From: Pseudomonadota bacterium
Lineage (GTDB): Bacteria > Pseudomonadota > Alphaproteobacteria > Acetobacterales > Acetobacteraceae
Length of the DNA: 64,000 bases
Assembly: GCA_021846225.1 (NCBI GenBank)
Contig: JAJZCG010000002.1
Coordinates: 35,940-99,939, forward strand
Direction of reading: 5' to 3'
The position numbers and the translations under genes are program-made. Positions 28,999 through 41,160 of this stretch are shown piece by piece. The notes below the pieces were generated by a model that was not told the origin of the DNA, ran no database searches, and saw only the letters and a program-made list of their open reading frames with translations. How positions within the stretch are numbered: position 1 is the first letter of the stretch; every line of letters begins with the position of its first letter.

Positions 28999-31900
28999 CG
29001 TGCCTCCACAATGCTGCCCGCGCGCGGCACGGCGGTGTCTGGCCGGCCGCGCAGACGGGTGGCGAGCCGGTCCAGCCACAGATAGACGACGGGGGTGGTA
29101 TAAAGGGTGAGCGCCTGGCTGACGATGAGGCCGCCGATGATGGTGAGCCCCAGGGGCTGGCGCAGCGAAGCGCCCTGGCCAAGCCCGATGGCGAGCGGCA
29201 AGGCGCCCAGCGCGGCGGCGAAGGTTGTCATCATGATCGGGCGGAAGCGCAAGGTGGCTGCCTGATAGATCGCATCCTCGGGCGAGAGGCCCTGGCCGCG
29301 TTCCAGCTGCAGGGCGAAGTCGATCATCAGGATGGCGTTCTTCTTTACGATGCCGATGAGCAGGATGACGCCGATGAGCGCGATGATGGTGAGCGGCACG
29401 TTGAGCACCAGCAGAAACAGGGTGGCGCCCACCCCGGCGGAGGGAATGGTGGAGAGGATGGTGAGCGGGTGCATTGTGCTCTCGTAGAGAATGCCCAGCA
29501 CGATATAAACCGCGGCCAGAGCCGCCAGGATGATCAGCGGCTCGGCGCTGGCTGTGGACTGGAAGGCCGCGGCGGTGCCCGCGAAATTGCCGGTGATGGT
29601 GAGCGGCACGTCCAGATTGCTCATGGTGCGGGTGATGGTGGCGGCGGCGGTGCCGAGTGCGACTCCGGCGGGCAGGTTGAAGGAGATGGTGGCGGCGACG
29701 CGCCCGCCATCATGGTTCACGGCGATGGCGGTGGAGCCGGGCGCATAGCTGGCGATGGCGGAAAGCGGCACCATGGTTTCGGCATGGGTGCTCACGGCGC
29801 TGCCCGCCGAGGCGGCGGACCGGCCGCTGGCGGCAATGGCGTTGATGGCGGCGTTGGTGGCTGAATCCAGCGCCACGCTGGCAACCGTGCCGCTGGCGCT
29901 GGTGGCCTTCGTGCTGGCGAGCACGGTGCCGGCGGGGGCGTTGGTCTGCGATGTGCCGCTGGCCACGCCGCCGGAGGTGGAAATGTAGATGCGCGAGAGA
30001 TCAGCCGGGGTGCTCTGGTATTGCGGCGCCAGTTCCATCACCACCTGATACTGGTTCAACTCGTTATAAATGGTGGAGACGGCGCGCTGGCCGAAGGCAT
30101 CATAGAGGGTGCTGTCAATTTCGCTGGGGGTGATGTTCATGCGTGCCGCCTGCGCGCGGTTGATGGTGATGTTGGTCTCCAGCCCGCCTTGTTGCAGGTC
30201 GGAGCTGACATCCGCCAGGTCTTTCTGCTGCTTCAGCGCCGCGATGATTTTGGGAATCCAGATGTTCAGCGCATCGGGGGCGTCGCTTTTGAGCGTGTAT
30301 TGGTATTCGGCATTGCTGGAGCGCCCGCCGACGCGCAGATCCTGCGCGGGGACCAGGAAGGTCTGCACCCCGGCGATGCGCGCCAGCGGCTTGCGCAGCC
30401 GCGCCACGATGGCGGTGGCCGAGGCGTGGCGCTGAGCCATGGGCTTGAGGGTGATGAAGAGAAAGCCGCTGTTGGTGGCGCGCCCGCCGGTGAAGCCGGC
30501 GGCGGAGGCGACTCCGGGGTCATGCTGCACGATGGCTTCCAGCTCTGTGAGTTTCTGCTTCATCAGCGGGAAGGAGATGCTCTGGTCGGCCTGCACCGTG
30601 CCGATCAGCAGCCCTGTGTCCTGCTCGGGGAAAAACCCCTTCGGCACCACGATGAAGAGGAGCACGTTGAGGAAGATGGTGAGCACCAGAACGGCGCCGA
30701 CCAGCCTGGCGTGGCGCAGGGCCCAGCGCAGCGAGTGCGCGTAGCCCTCCAGCGTGGCGTTGAAGGCGCTCTCCAGCCAGCGCACCAGCCGGTTTGGGGT
30801 TTTGCCCGGCGGCTCCAGGCGCAAAAACATGGCGCAGAGCATCGGCGTGGCGGTGAGCGAGACGAGCAGCGAGATGAGGATGGTGATAGAGAGGGTTTCG
30901 GCGAACTCCTGAAACAGGCGGCCAAGCAGGCCCGGCATCAGCAGAATGGGCGTGAACACCGCGATGAGCGAAAGGCTCATGGACAGCACGGTGAAGCTCA
31001 CCTCGGCGCTGCCGCGCAGGGCGGCCTCATACGGCGCCATGCCTTCTTCCAGATGGCGCATGGTGTTCTCCACCACCACCACCGCATCGTCCACCACGAA
31101 GCCGGTGGCGATGGTGAGCGCCATGAGGGAGAGATTGTCGATGGAGAAGCCGAGCAGGTACATCGGCCCGAAAGTGCCGATGATGGAGATGGGCACGGCG
31201 ATGCCGGGGATGAGGGTTGCGCGCGGCGAGCGCAGGAACACGAACACCACCGCGACCACCAGCAGCACCGCGATGAAGAGGGTGCGCTCGGTGTCAGCCA
31301 GGGCGGCGCGGATGGATTGCGAGCGGTCCAGCGCGATGCCGAAATGGATGGCCGGGGGCAGCGCCGCGCGCAGGGTGGGGAGCATGGCGCGCAGCCGGTC
31401 CACGGTGCGGATGACATTGGCGTCCGGGCTGGGGTGGATGATGACCAGCACGGCGTGCTGGCCGTTGTAGTATCCGGCATTGTGCAGGTTCTCCACCGAG
31501 TTGGTGACCTGCGCGACATCCGAGAGCCGCACCGCCTGGCCGTTGCGGTAGGCGATGACCAGATTGCGGTATTGCGCGGCCACGCTGGCTTGGTCGTTGG
31601 TGTAGATCTGGTAGCGCATGCCGCCGGCGTTGAAATATCCTTTTGGCGCGTTCGCGTTCGCCGCGGCCAGGGCGGCGCGCACATCCTCCAGCCCGATGCC
31701 GTAGCGCGCGAGCGGCCCCGGTTGCAATTCCACCCGCACCGCGGGCAGCGCGGAGCCGCCGAGTTCGACGTTACCCACGCCCTCGATCTGCGAAAACTGC
31801 TGCTGCAGCACGGTATCGGCGGCGTCGTAGAGCTGGCCGGGGGTCATGGTTTTGGAGGTGAGCGCCAGGACCATGACCGGCGCGTCGGCGGGATTGAACT

Positions 31901-32291
31901 TCTCGTATTGCGGGTTGGCGCGCAGGGTGCTTGGCAGGTCTGCCCGCGAGGCCTGGATGGCGGCCTCCACATCGCGCGCCGCGCCGTTGATGCTGCGGTT
32001 CAGCCCGAATTGCAGGACGATGCGCGTGACGCCGACGCCTGATTGCGAGGTCATCTCGGTGACATCGGCGATGGTGCCCAGGTGGCGCTCCAGCGGCTCG
32101 GCCACGGTGGCGGCCATGGTGTCTGGGCTGGCGCCGGCCATGTTGGCCTGGACCTGGATGGTGGGAAATGAGATCGGCGGCAGCGGCGCGACAGGAAGCT
32201 TGAAGAAGGCAAGCGCCCCGGAAAGCGCTATGCCCAGGGTGAGCAGCGTGGTGGCGACCGGGCGGCGGATGAAGATGGACGAGAGGTTCAT
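28995..32291 (-). CDS. RND efflux inner-membrane transporter (MdtC-like)
   Basis: [56 protein letters not shown]-terminal [29 protein letters not shown]. Confidence 0.95.
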   Translation of the reverse strand: MNLSSIFIRRPVATTLLTLGIALSGALAFFKLPVAPLPPISFPTIQVQANMAGASPDTMAATVAEPLERHLGTIADVTEMTSQSGVGVTRIVLQFGLNRSINGAARDVEAAIQASRADLPSTLRANPQYEKFNPADAPVMVLALTSKTMTPGQLYDAADTVLQQQFSQIEGVGNVELGGSALPAVRVELQPGPLARYGIGLEDVRAALAAANANAPKGYFNAGGMRYQIYTNDQASVAAQYRNLVIAYRNGQAVRLSDVAQVTNSVENLHNAGYYNGQHAVLVIIHPSPDANVIRTVDRLRAMLPTLRAALPPAIHFGIALDRSQSIRAALADTERTLFIAVLLVVAVVFVFLRSPRATLIPGIAVPISIIGTFGPMYLLGFSIDNLSLMALTIATGFVVDDAVVVVENTMRHLEEGMAPYEAALRGSAEVSFTVLSMSLSLIAVFTPILLMPGLLGRLFQEFAETLSITILISLLVSLTATPMLCAMFLRLEPPGKTPNRLVRWLESAFNATLEGYAHSLRWALRHARLVGAVLVLTIFLNVLLFIVVPKGFFPEQDTGLLIGTVQADQSISFPLMKQKLTELEAIVQHDPGVASAAGFTGGRATNSGFLFITLKPMAQRHASATAIVARLRKPLARIAGVQTFLVPAQDLRVGGRSSNAEYQYTLKSDAPDALNIWIPKIIAALKQQKDLADVSSDLQQGGLETNITINRAQAARMNITPSEIDSTLYDAFGQRAVSTIYNELNQYQVVMELAPQYQSTPADLSRIYISTSGGVASGTSQTNAPAGTVLASTKATSASGTVASVALDSATNAAINAIAASGRSAASAGSAVSTHAETMVPLSAIASYAPGSTAIAVNHDGGRVAATISFNLPAGVALGTAAATITRTMSNLDVPLTITGNFAGTAAAFQSTASAEPLIILAALAAVYIVLGILYESTMHPLTILSTIPSAGVGATLFLLVLNVPLTIIALIGVILLIGIVKKNAILMIDFALQLERGQGLSPEDAIYQAATLRFRPIMMTTFAAALGALPLAIGLGQGASLRQPLGLTIIGGLIVSQALTLYTTPVVYLWLDRLATRLRGRPDTAVPRAGSIVEAR

Positions 32292-35200
32292 GCCGGTTTC
32301 AGGCGGCGGGAGAGATTGTCAAACGCCAGATAGACGGCCGGCGTGGTGAACAAGGTGAGCACCTGGCTGACCGCGAGGCCGCCGATGATGGCCAGGCCCA
32401 GCGGCTGGCGCAGCTCCGAGCCCATGCCGCCCGCGAGCATGAGCGGCAGGCCGGAGAACATGGCGGCCAGAGTTGTCATGAGAATGGGGCGGAAGCGCAG
32501 CATGCAGGCTTCAAAAATCGCATCGCGCGGGGATTTGCCCTCATTGCGTTCGGCGTGCAGGGCGAAGTCGATCATCATGATCGCGTTTTTCTTCACGATG
32601 CCGATGAGCAGCACGATGCCGATGATGCCGATGACATCCAGCCCGTCGCCCGCCAGCCAGAGGAACACCAGCGCCCCCACGCCAGCCGAGGGCAGCGTGG
32701 AGATGATGGTGACCGGGTGGATGAAACTCTCATAGAGCACGCCGAGAACGATATAAACGGCGATGAGCGCCGCCAGCAGCAGGAACACCTCGTTGTTGAG
32801 CGAGCTCTGGAACGCCTCGGCGGCGCCCGTGAAATTTGCCGTGACCGAGGGCGGGAGGTTGAGGGATTTTTCCGCCCGCGTGATCGCGTTGACCGCGCCG
32901 CCGAGCGAGGCGCCGGGGGCAAGGTTGAAGGAGATGGTGCTGGCCGGGAACTGGCCGAGATGCTCGAGCACCAGGGGCTCGGGCTGGCTGGTGAAGGTGG
33001 CGATGGCCGAGAGCGGCACCTGCCCGCCGGTGGCCGAGGAGGAAGGCAGGTAGATGTTGCCCAGCGAGGCGATGCTCGTCATCTTGGCGGGGTCTACCGT
33101 GAGAATTACGCGGTACTGGTCGGTCTGGGTGAAGATGGTGGAGATGATCCGCTGGCCGAAAGCGTCGTACAAGGCGCTGTCCACCGTGGCGGGGGTGATG
33201 CCAAAGCGGGCGGCGTTGGTGCGGTCTATGTTGATAAAGACGGAGTTGCCCGTGGCCTGGAGCTGGCTCGCGACATCGGTGAGCTGCGGCAGCGCGCGCA
33301 GTTTGGCCATGAGCGGGGGGATGTAGCGGGCAAAAGCGGCCTGCGAGGGGCTTTGCAGCACAAGCTGATACTGCGCCGGGGAGACCATGGTGTTGAGCGT
33401 GAGGCTTTGCACCGGCTGCAGATACAGCGAAATGCCCGGCACGGCGGCGGCCTCGCGGCTCAGCCGCGCGATGATCTGCGCGGCCGGGGCGCTGCGCGCG
33501 CCCTTGGGCTTCAGGTTGATGAGAAAGCGCCCCTGGTTGAGCGTGGTATTGGTGCCGTCAACGCCGATATAGGAGGTGAGGCTGACAACGTCCCTGTCTT
33601 TCAGGAGCGCATCGGCCAGCGCCTGCTGGTGCTGGGCCATGGCGGCATAGGAGGTGGTTTGCGCCCCTTGGGAGATGCCCGCGATGACGCCGGTATCCTG
33701 CACCGGGAAAAAACCCTTGGGGATGAGCGCGTAGAGCACGATTGTGAGCACCAGCGTGCCGATGGCCACCGCCAGGGTGAGGCGCGCATGGGCCAGCACG
33801 CGCTCCAGCCCGCGCGCGTAGGCGGCGAGCAGGCGGTTGAACTGGCGCTCGTTCCATGCCTCGAAACGTGAAGGTGTGTCCTCGCCTTTTTTGTGCAGCA
33901 GGCGCGCGCAGAGCATCGGCACCAGGGTGAGCGAGACCACGGCGGAGATGATGATGGTGATCGCCAAAGTCACCGCAAATTCGGAGAACAGCCGCCCCAC
34001 GACATCGCCCATGAACAGCAGCGGAATGAGCACCGCGATGAGCGAGACGGTGAGCGAGATGATGGTGAAGCCGATCTGGCCCGCGCCCTTCAGCGCCGCC
34101 TGCAACGGGGGTTCGCCCATTTCAATGTAGCGCGAGATATTCTCGATCATCACGATGGAATCATCCACCACGAAGCCGGTCGCCACGATCAGCGCCATCA
34201 GGGAGAGATTGTCGATGGAGAAATGGCTAAGATACATGAAGGCCAGCGTGCCGATGAGCGAGACCGGCACGGAGATGCTGGGGATGATGGTGGCCCGCAG
34301 GTTGCGCAGGAACACGAAGATGACGGCGATGACGAGGCCGATGCTCAAGGCCAGCTCGAACTCGGCATCGCTGACCGAGGCGCGGATGGAGGTTGTGCCG
34401 TCGCTCATGACGCCGACCACCATCGCCGCCGGGAGGCCAGCGGTGAGGCTGGGCAGCTCACGCTTGATGGCGTCCACCGTGGCGATGACATTGGCGTTGG
34501 GCTGGCGCTGCACGTTGAGGATGATGGCGGGCGTGCGATTGGCCCAGGCGCCCAGCTCTGCGTTCTCGGGCGCGGCGATGATCTTGGCGACATCGCCCAG
34601 ATAAACCGGGGTGCCGTTTTTATACGCCACCACGATCTTCTGATATTCGGCGGCATGGGTGATCTGGTCGTTATCGTTGATGGTGTAGCTCTGCGTGGGG
34701 CCGGAGAAGCTGCCTTTGGGGGTGTTGACGTTGAGATTGCCGATGAGCGTGCGGATATTGTCCAGGCTGATGCCGTAGGCGGCCAGCGCCCGCGGGTTGA
34801 CCTCGATGCGCACCGAGGGTGTGTTGCCGCCGCTTACCGTTACGAGGCCGACGCCGGGGACCTCCGAGATGCGCGCCGCCAGGCGCGAGTTAGCGAGCGC
34901 TTCCACATCCGTCAGCTTCATGGTTTTGGAGGTGATCGCCAGGGTGAGCACCGGGGCGTCGGCCGGATTGACCTTGGCGTAGACCGGCGGGGCGGGAAGA
35001 TCGGCGGGCAGCAGGTTGCCCGCCGCGTTGATTGCCGCCTGCACCTCCTGCTCGGCGACATCCAGGCTCAGCGAGAGGTTGAACTGCAAGGTGATGACCG
35101 AAGCCCCCGCGGAGCTGGCCGAGGACATCTGGTTCAGCCCTTCCATCTGGCCGAGCTGGCGCTCCAGCGGCGCGGTGATGGAGGAGGTCATCACCTGCGG

Positions 35201-35365
35201 GGAGGCGCCTGGGTAGAAGGTCTGCACCTGGATGGTGGGGTAGGTGACATCGGGCAGCGCCGAGACGGGCAGGTATTTGAACGCGACCAGCCCGGTCAGC
35301 ACAAAGGCGACCATCAGCAGCGAGGTCGCCACCGGCCGCAGGATGAAAACCCTGGAGGGATTCAC
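32288..35365 (-). CDS. RND efflux inner-membrane transporter (MdtB-like)
   Basis: [66 protein letters not shown]. Confidence 0.95.
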   Translation of the reverse strand: MNPSRVFILRPVATSLLMVAFVLTGLVAFKYLPVSALPDVTYPTIQVQTFYPGASPQVMTSSITAPLERQLGQMEGLNQMSSASSAGASVITLQFNLSLSLDVAEQEVQAAINAAGNLLPADLPAPPVYAKVNPADAPVLTLAITSKTMKLTDVEALANSRLAARISEVPGVGLVTVSGGNTPSVRIEVNPRALAAYGISLDNIRTLIGNLNVNTPKGSFSGPTQSYTINDNDQITHAAEYQKIVVAYKNGTPVYLGDVAKIIAAPENAELGAWANRTPAIILNVQRQPNANVIATVDAIKRELPSLTAGLPAAMVVGVMSDGTTSIRASVSDAEFELALSIGLVIAVIFVFLRNLRATIIPSISVPVSLIGTLAFMYLSHFSIDNLSLMALIVATGFVVDDSIVMIENISRYIEMGEPPLQAALKGAGQIGFTIISLTVSLIAVLIPLLFMGDVVGRLFSEFAVTLAITIIISAVVSLTLVPMLCARLLHKKGEDTPSRFEAWNERQFNRLLAAYARGLERVLAHARLTLAVAIGTLVLTIVLYALIPKGFFPVQDTGVIAGISQGAQTTSYAAMAQHQQALADALLKDRDVVSLTSYIGVDGTNTTLNQGRFLINLKPKGARSAPAAQIIARLSREAAAVPGISLYLQPVQSLTLNTMVSPAQYQLVLQSPSQAAFARYIPPLMAKLRALPQLTDVASQLQATGNSVFINIDRTNAARFGITPATVDSALYDAFGQRIISTIFTQTDQYRVILTVDPAKMTSIASLGNIYLPSSSATGGQVPLSAIATFTSQPEPLVLEHLGQFPASTISFNLAPGASLGGAVNAITRAEKSLNLPPSVTANFTGAAEAFQSSLNNEVFLLLAALIAVYIVLGVLYESFIHPVTIISTLPSAGVGALVFLWLAGDGLDVIGIIGIVLLIGIVKKNAIMMIDFALHAERNEGKSPRDAIFEACMLRFRPILMTTLAAMFSGLPLMLAGGMGSELRQPLGLAIIGGLAVSQVLTLFTTPAVYLAFDNLSRRLKPA

Positions 35366-36510
35366 GGGGCGGCGGCGGGCGCGGCCACGCTGACCTTGGC
35401 GCCGCCGCTCAGGCGGTCCACGCCGTCGGTCACCACCACCTCGCCGGGGGTGATGCCTTTGGTGATGACGGTGTTGGTGCCATCAGAGGGGCCGGTGGTG
35501 ACGGGCTGCACGCGCACGGTGTCATCAGCGTTGACGGCATAAACATAAGTCCCCGGCGCGCCGGTCTGCACGGCCTGGCTCGGCACCAGCGTGGCGTTTT
35601 GCAAAGTGTTCACCAGCAGATGGATGTTGACGAACTCATTGGGAAAGAGCGTGTCATCGGTGTTGGCGAATTTGGCGCGCAGCTTCACCATGCCGGTTGC
35701 GGTGTCCATCTGGTTGTCAACCGCGGTGAGGACGCCCTTTTCCAGCCTGGTGGTATCATCGCTGGCGTAGGCGATGGCCGGGAGTGTAGCCCCCTGCCCC
35801 AGCCGCACCAGCACCGGCGCCAGATCCGCCTGCGCGACGGAGAAGATCACCGTGGTCGGCGACATGGTGGTGACCACCGCGATGCCGGTGCTGCTGCCGG
35901 GGGTGACGTAATTGCCGGGGTCCACCAGCCGCAGGCCGACCTTGCCCGCCACCGGTGAGGTGATGTGGCAGTAAGCGAGGTTGAGGCGGGCCTGGTCGAT
36001 ATTCGCCTGATCGGATTTGGTGGCGGCGGTGTCCTGCGCGACGAGAAAGCTCTGGTCGGTTACCTGCTGCGCGGAGATGGAGTCCTGGCGGGCCAGAATC
36101 TGGTAGCGCGCGAGGTCTGATTTCGCCTGGCCGAGGGCCGCCGTGTCCTTCGCCAGCGCGGCCTGGTATTGCTCAAGCTGAATCTGGTACGGGCGGGGGT
36201 CGATCTCGGCAAGAAACTGACCCTTGGTGACGTTCTGACCCTCGGTGAAGGCGACCTGGGTGAGATAGCCGCTGAGCTGCGGCAGCACGGTGATGGTCGC
36301 GGTGGGCGTGACGGTGCCAAGCTCGTCGAGCACCACGGGCATTGCCCCGCTGACAGCCTTGGCGACGCCGACCGCCTGCGGCCCGGGCTTATGCGTGCCG
36401 GGGCCGGGGCCTGCGTGGCGATACCAGATGAAGCCTGCGAGAAGGAGCGCGAGCGCCGCGAAAATCCAGCGTTTTTTGCCGCGCTTGGGCGCTGCCACAG
36501 GGTTAACCAC
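35362..36510 (-). CDS. RND efflux periplasmic adaptor (MdtA-like)
   Basis: TM anchor, [50 protein letters not shown], biotinyl-lipoyl-like hairpin domain. Confidence 0.95.
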   Translation of the reverse strand: MVNPVAAPKRGKKRWIFAALALLLAGFIWYRHAGPGPGTHKPGPQAVGVAKAVSGAMPVVLDELGTVTPTATITVLPQLSGYLTQVAFTEGQNVTKGQFLAEIDPRPYQIQLEQYQAALAKDTAALGQAKSDLARYQILARQDSISAQQVTDQSFLVAQDTAATKSDQANIDQARLNLAYCHITSPVAGKVGLRLVDPGNYVTPGSSTGIAVVTTMSPTTVIFSVAQADLAPVLVRLGQGATLPAIAYASDDTTRLEKGVLTAVDNQMDTATGMVKLRAKFANTDDTLFPNEFVNIHLLVNTLQNATLVPSQAVQTGAPGTYVYAVNADDTVRVQPVTTGPSDGTNTVITKGITPGEVVVTDGVDRLSGGAKVSVAAPAAAP

Positions 36511-36620
36511 GCCACACTCTCCCCACCAAACTCGTAGGGTCTATAGCCCGTTACAATGCGCTTGTCCCGGTGGGGAGTTTGCGGGTTGATGACAAAGAGT
36601 AACCCGGCGCCTGGCGTGCG

Positions 36621-37916
36621 TTAGGGCGCGGCGATGCGCTCCAGCCCGCCCATGTAGGGGCGCAGCACGGCGGGGACGTTCACCGAACCATCCTCGTTCT
36701 GGTGGTTTTCCAGCACCGCGATGAGCGCGCGGCCCACCGCGACGCCCGAGCCGTTGAGCGTGTGCACGAAATCCGGCTTGCCCTCGGGCATGCGGTAGCG
36801 CGCGTTCATCCGCCGGGCCTGGAAGGCGCGGGTGTTGGAGCAGGAGGAAATCTCGCGATACATCCCCGGCCGTTGCCCGTCCGCGGGCACAGGCCCGGGC
36901 AGCCAGACTTCCAGATCGTAGGTCTTCACCGCGGAGAACCCGGTGTCCCCCGCGCAGAGCAGCATGCGGCGGTAGGGCAGCTCCAGAGCTTCGAGGATAC
37001 GTTCGGCGCAGGCGGTCATGCGCTCGTGCTCGGCCTCGGACTCCTCGGGCCGGGTGATGCTGACCAGCTCCACTTTCGAGAACTGGTGCTGGCGCAGCAT
37101 GCCACGCACATCGCGCCCGGCGGAGCCTGCCTCGGAGCGGAAACAGGGGGTGAGCGCGGTGACGCGGATGGGCAATTGCGCCGCGGGGAGAATTTCGCCG
37201 GCCGCCAGATTGGTCAGCGAGACCTCGGCGGTGGGGATCAGCCAGCGGCCATCGGTGGTCTTGAAGAGATCCTCGGCGAATTTGGGCAGCTGGCCGGTGC
37301 CAAACATCGCACTGTCGTTGACCAGCAGCGGCACCACGGTTTCAGTGTAGCCGTTTTGCGTGGTGTGGGTATCGAGCATGAACTGGCCGAGCGCGCGCTC
37401 CAGCCGGGCCAGCGCGCCGCGCAGCACGGTGAAACGCGAGCCGGCCAGCCGGGCGGCGCCTTGGAAATCCATCAGCCCGAGGGCCTCGCCGATCTCGAAA
37501 TGCTCCCGCGCGCGGAAGGAAAATTCGGGTTTTTTGCCCCAGGTTTTCACTTCGATGTTGGCGTTCTCATCGCGGCCTTCGGGCACGGCGGAGTCGAGCA
37601 CATTGGGGATGGCGGATAAGGTCTCGCGGATCAGCAGGTCCAGGCGCGGCACCTCGGCCTCCAGCGTCTCCATCTGGCCGCGCAGGGCGCCGCCTTCGGC
37701 TTCCAGGGCGCTGGTATCGTGCTTGGCGCGCTTGGCCTCGCCGATGCGCTTGGCCAGCGCGTTGCGGCCGGCCTGAAGCTCCTGCAACTGCGCCACGGCC
37801 GCGCGGCGCTCGCCGTCCAGTGCAATCAACTCGCCCGAGAGCGGCAAAATCCCGCGCCGCGCCAGCGCCGCGTCAAACGCCGCCGGGTCCTGGGTGATCG
37901 CCTTTATATCATGCAT
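36621..37916 (-). CDS. serS: Serine-tRNA ligase
   Basis: [58 protein letters not shown], class II motif 3 [18 protein letters not shown]. Confidence 0.97.
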   Translation of the reverse strand: MHDIKAITQDPAAFDAALARRGILPLSGELIALDGERRAAVAQLQELQAGRNALAKRIGEAKRAKHDTSALEAEGGALRGQMETLEAEVPRLDLLIRETLSAIPNVLDSAVPEGRDENANIEVKTWGKKPEFSFRAREHFEIGEALGLMDFQGAARLAGSRFTVLRGALARLERALGQFMLDTHTTQNGYTETVVPLLVNDSAMFGTGQLPKFAEDLFKTTDGRWLIPTAEVSLTNLAAGEILPAAQLPIRVTALTPCFRSEAGSAGRDVRGMLRQHQFSKVELVSITRPEESEAEHERMTACAERILEALELPYRRMLLCAGDTGFSAVKTYDLEVWLPGPVPADGQRPGMYREISSCSNTRAFQARRMNARYRMPEGKPDFVHTLNGSGVAVGRALIAVLENHQNEDGSVNVPAVLRPYMGGLERIAAP

Positions 37917-38718
37917 CTGTTGCCTCCACCGGCACTTTCGGTTCCACCATCTTCACGGCGAAAAGCGAAATCTCGAACAAAAAGATCAATAATCCGGCCA
38001 TTAAGCACTGCGAAGGCACATCCGGCGGCGCCATGATGGCGGCCACGATGAAACAGCCGACGTAAGCGTAGCGGCGGTATTTTTTTAAGGCGGCGGCGTT
38101 CACGATGCCCACGCGCCCGAGCAGGGTGAGCAGCACCGGCAGCTCGAAGCTGAGGCCGAAGGCGAAGATCAGCTTCATCACCACGTTCAGATAATCGCTC
38201 ACCTTGGCCAGCAGGGCGATCTGCACATCGCCATTGCCGCCGCTGGTCTGGAAGCTGAGGAAAAATTTCCACGCAACGGGGAAGAACACATAATAGGCCA
38301 GCGCGCCGCCCATGAAGAACAAAATGGGGGTGACGATGAGAAACGGCAGCATCGCGCGCTTCTCGCGCTTGTAGAGCCCCGGCGCGACGAACAGCCAGAG
38401 CTGCCCCGCGATCATGGGAAAGGAGATGAACGCGGCGGCGAACACCGAGACCTTCACATAGGTGAAAAAAGCCTCGAACAGCGCGGTGTAGATCAGCTCC
38501 GGCTTCTCGCCGCGCGCCTCCAGCGCGTGCGCCAGCGGGGCCGCCAGAAATTCATAGATCCGCGCGGCGAAATGGTAGCAGACGATAAACGCGACGATGA
38601 AGGTGATCCCTGACCACACCAGCCGCTTGCGCAGCTCGCTCAGGTGCTCCATCAGCGGCATTTCCCGATCGTTGATCTCGTCACCCGGCCCCGCGGCTGG
38701 CGTTTCCATCTCGGCCAC
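37909..38718 (-). CDS. tatC: Sec-independent protein translocase TatC
   Basis: [58 protein letters not shown]. Confidence 0.96.
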   Translation of the reverse strand: MAEMETPAAGPGDEINDREMPLMEHLSELRKRLVWSGITFIVAFIVCYHFAARIYEFLAAPLAHALEARGEKPELIYTALFEAFFTYVKVSVFAAAFISFPMIAGQLWLFVAPGLYKREKRAMLPFLIVTPILFFMGGALAYYVFFPVAWKFFLSFQTSGGNGDVQIALLAKVSDYLNVVMKLIFAFGLSFELPVLLTLLGRVGIVNAAALKKYRRYAYVGCFIVAAIMAPPDVPSQCLMAGLLIFLFEISLFAVKMVEPKVPVEATDA

Positions 38719-39153
38719 TTAATACCCCCAGCGTTTCGTGCCCGGCGGAATAAAGGCCGGGACCGGCTTTTTGCGCGCCGCATCGGGCGGGATGAAAGCC
38801 GGCGACTCGGGCGTCTCCTCCACCACCGGGGCGGGCGGCACATAGGCCGGAGCCGTCACATCGCCCGTGGCCTTGGCCAGCTCCCCGCGCAGCGTGCCAT
38901 CGGGGTCAACCGTTTGTTCCGCGGCGCTCTTGAAGTCAAAATTGCGGAGCTTGCTCAGCTCGCCCTTCACATCGGCCAGATTGGCCTCGCGCATCATTTC
39001 ATCAACATGGCCCTGGAATTCGGCCGCCATGCCACGCGCCTTCTTGATCAGGCCGGTGACAGTGCGGATCGCCACAGGCAAATCCTTCGGCCCGATGGCA
39101 ACCAGTGCCACCGCCATTATCAGACCAATCTCGCCCCAGGAAAATCCAAACAT
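38719..39153 (-). CDS. tatB: Sec-independent protein translocase TatB
   Basis: MFGFSWGEIGLIMAVALVAIGPKDLPVAIRTVTGLIKKARGMAAEFQGHVDEMMREA. Confidence 0.92.
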   Translation of the reverse strand: MFGFSWGEIGLIMAVALVAIGPKDLPVAIRTVTGLIKKARGMAAEFQGHVDEMMREANLADVKGELSKLRNFDFKSAAEQTVDPDGTLRGELAKATGDVTAPAYVPPAPVVEETPESPAFIPPDAARKKPVPAFIPPGTKRWGY

Positions 39154-39174
39154 TGTTCGCTTGCTAGCAGAGCC

Positions 39175-39846
39175 TTAAGGGTTGGGCAAAGCGGCGGCGA
39201 TGCGGGCCAGCCCGGCATCATCCAGCCCGAGCGCGTGCAGATGCGCCATGGTGTTCTCCAGATACTCCCGGCAAGTGCCCAGATCGCCCTTCGCGGCTGC
39301 GATCATCGCCGCCGTTTGCGCCACGCTCAGCTCTTTTATGTAGCGCGGATGGGCAGGGTTGATGACGAAGGTAAGCGCCGGAAAGCGCTCTTCCCCGGCC
39401 CGCAGCATCACCCAGCGCGCATGATAGGCGCCGCCGAACATCTCGCGCTGCCACAAAATTTCCAGCTCCTGGCGCACCATGGGGGCTTTGATGCGAAATG
39501 CCAGCCCCCGGCAGGCGCCGCCGCGGTCCAGCGCCAGGACCAGCGCCGGGGTCTCGCGCGTGCCGCGGCCCATGAACATTTTGAGGCAGAAACGCCGGTG
39601 CCAGCCGTGCAGATGCGCCGGGCGGGCCTCGGCATACTCAAACGCCGGGTTCCAGATGAGCGAGCCATAGCCAAACACCCATAAATCCTGGCCGGGGTCG
39701 TGCCGGGCGAGGCTGGCGTCGAGCAGTGCCGCCATCTCGGCCTCGGTGCGCTGGGGGGTATCGTTCGGGCAGATCAGCGCCTGCGACTCCCGATAGGCCC
39801 GCAAAGTACCGTCCAGCAGGGATTCGCGGGTCAGCTTCAGGGTCAT
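39175..39846 (-). CDS. chaC: ChaC-like gamma-glutamylcyclotransferase
   Basis: DLWVFGYGSLIWNPAFEYAEARPAHLHGWHRRFCLK. ATG at 39846 overlaps the scpB stop. Confidence 0.92.
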   Translation of the reverse strand: MTLKLTRESLLDGTLRAYRESQALICPNDTPQRTEAEMAALLDASLARHDPGQDLWVFGYGSLIWNPAFEYAEARPAHLHGWHRRFCLKMFMGRGTRETPALVLALDRGGACRGLAFRIKAPMVRQELEILWQREMFGGAYHARWVMLRAGEERFPALTFVINPAHPRYIKELSVAQTAAMIAAAKGDLGTCREYLENTMAHLHALGLDDAGLARIAAALPNP

Positions 39847-40412
39847 GCGCCGGTTCCAGCCTCCGCCGGTGCCGCCGCGGTGGACGGGCCGGAGGGGTCG
39901 ATGAGCAATTCCTCGCGCCGGGGCAGATCGCGCAGACTGTCGAGGCCAAATTGCGCCAGAAAGGCGGGCGTGGTGCACCAGAGCGTGGGCCGGCCCGGGG
40001 TCTCGCGCCGCCCCCTGGGCGTGACCAGGCCGTTCTCCAGCAGCAGGTCCAGCGTGGTTTGGGAGAGCGAGGCGCCGCGGATCTCCTCGATCTCGGTGCG
40101 GGTGACGGGCTGGTGGTAGGCGACGATGGCCAGCGTCTCCATCGCCACGCGCGGCAGGCGGCGCGGCAGCTCCACCACCTTGCGCAAGGCTGGCGCGATA
40201 TCCGGCGCGGTGCGGAACTGCCAGCCCCCCGCTACCTGCACCAGGTTAACCCCGCGCGGCGCATAGAGCGCGGCCAGCGCGGCCATCACCGCGTCCACTT
40301 CCGCATCCTCGGGCAGCAGATTTGCCAGAACACGGGGTGTCACCGGCTGGGTGGCGGCGAACACCACCGCCTCGGCCAGGCGCAGCGCCTGGTTTTGCTC
40401 TGTCTCATTCAT
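39843..40412 (-). CDS. scpB: Segregation and condensation protein B
   Basis: ALRLAEAVVFAATQPVTPRVLANLL...RLPRVAMETLAIVAYHQPVTRTEIEEIRG. Confidence 0.94.
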   Translation of the reverse strand: MNETEQNQALRLAEAVVFAATQPVTPRVLANLLPEDAEVDAVMAALAALYAPRGVNLVQVAGGWQFRTAPDIAPALRKVVELPRRLPRVAMETLAIVAYHQPVTRTEIEEIRGASLSQTTLDLLLENGLVTPRGRRETPGRPTLWCTTPAFLAQFGLDSLRDLPRREELLIDPSGPSTAAAPAEAGTGA

Positions 40413-41160
40413 CAACGGCCTCACTCTCGCCCGTGTTACGCAACAGAATTGGGCCAAAAATTTGTTCCTGGCGCAATTGCAAACTGCCGCCCTTGGCCAT
40501 TTCCAGCCCTGCGATCAGCGTGGCCGAGATGGCGGCGCGGCGGGGAATGCCGTCCTCCAGCCCCTCGGGCAGAAACTGCTCCAGGCTCGACCAGTCCGGC
40601 AGCGAGCCGACCAGCCGGGCCAGGCGCTGGAGCGCGTCCTGCACCGAGAAATACACCATCGGCCGGGGTTTGTACTGCAATTTTGCCCCGGCGCGGCGGC
40701 GCGCGGCAAGATAGGCGCTGAGCAGCCCGCTCATCTCCAGGCGCAGGCCTGAACGGTCGGTCTCGGTGAACGCCTCGGGCGTGCCGCGATGGAAGAAATC
40801 CCAGCCGAGTTGCGGGCGCTGGCCCATCCAGGCGGCGGCGGCGCGCACGGCCTGCAAATCGCGCAGGCGGCTGGCCAGTGTCTCGGCCGCGTTTTCCGCG
40901 TCCTCCGGCTCGCCCAGGGCCGGGACCAGCAGGCGCGACTTCAGCCAGGTGAGCCAGGCGGCCATCACCAGCCAGTCAGCCGCCAGCTCCAGGCGGATTT
41001 TCCGCGCGCCCTCGATCACCGCGAGAAATTGTTCGACCAGCGCCAAAATGGAGATTTTCGCCAGATCGACCTTTTGCGCGCGCGCCAGCTCCAGCAGCAG
41101 ATCCAGCGGGCCCTCAAACCCCTCGAGCTGCAGAACAAGGGATTCAGTTTCCACTGCCAT
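40405..41160 (-). CDS. scpA: Segregation and condensation protein A
   Basis: LQLEGFEGPLDLLLELARAQKVDLAKISILALVEQFLAVI, AAWLTWLKSRLLVP. Confidence 0.95.
   Translation of the reverse strand: MAVETESLVLQLEGFEGPLDLLLELARAQKVDLAKISILALVEQFLAVIEGARKIRLELAADWLVMAAWLTWLKSRLLVPALGEPEDAENAAETLASRLRDLQAVRAAAAWMGQRPQLGWDFFHRGTPEAFTETDRSGLRLEMSGLLSAYLAARRRAGAKLQYKPRPMVYFSVQDALQRLARLVGSLPDWSSLEQFLPEGLEDGIPRRAAISATLIAGLEMAKGGSLQLRQEQIFGPILLRNTGESEAVDE

Noticed and set aside
30021-32042. 673-aa ORF on the + strand opposite the RND pump
   Set aside because: Antisense shadow ORF in GC-rich DNA. Composition is Gly/Asp/His/Arg-rich with no recognisable domain, and the minus-strand RND gene is unambiguous.
33893-35542. 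549-aa + strand ORF opposite the second RND pump
   Set aside because: Same kind of antisense ORF; product is a mirror of RND codon usage.
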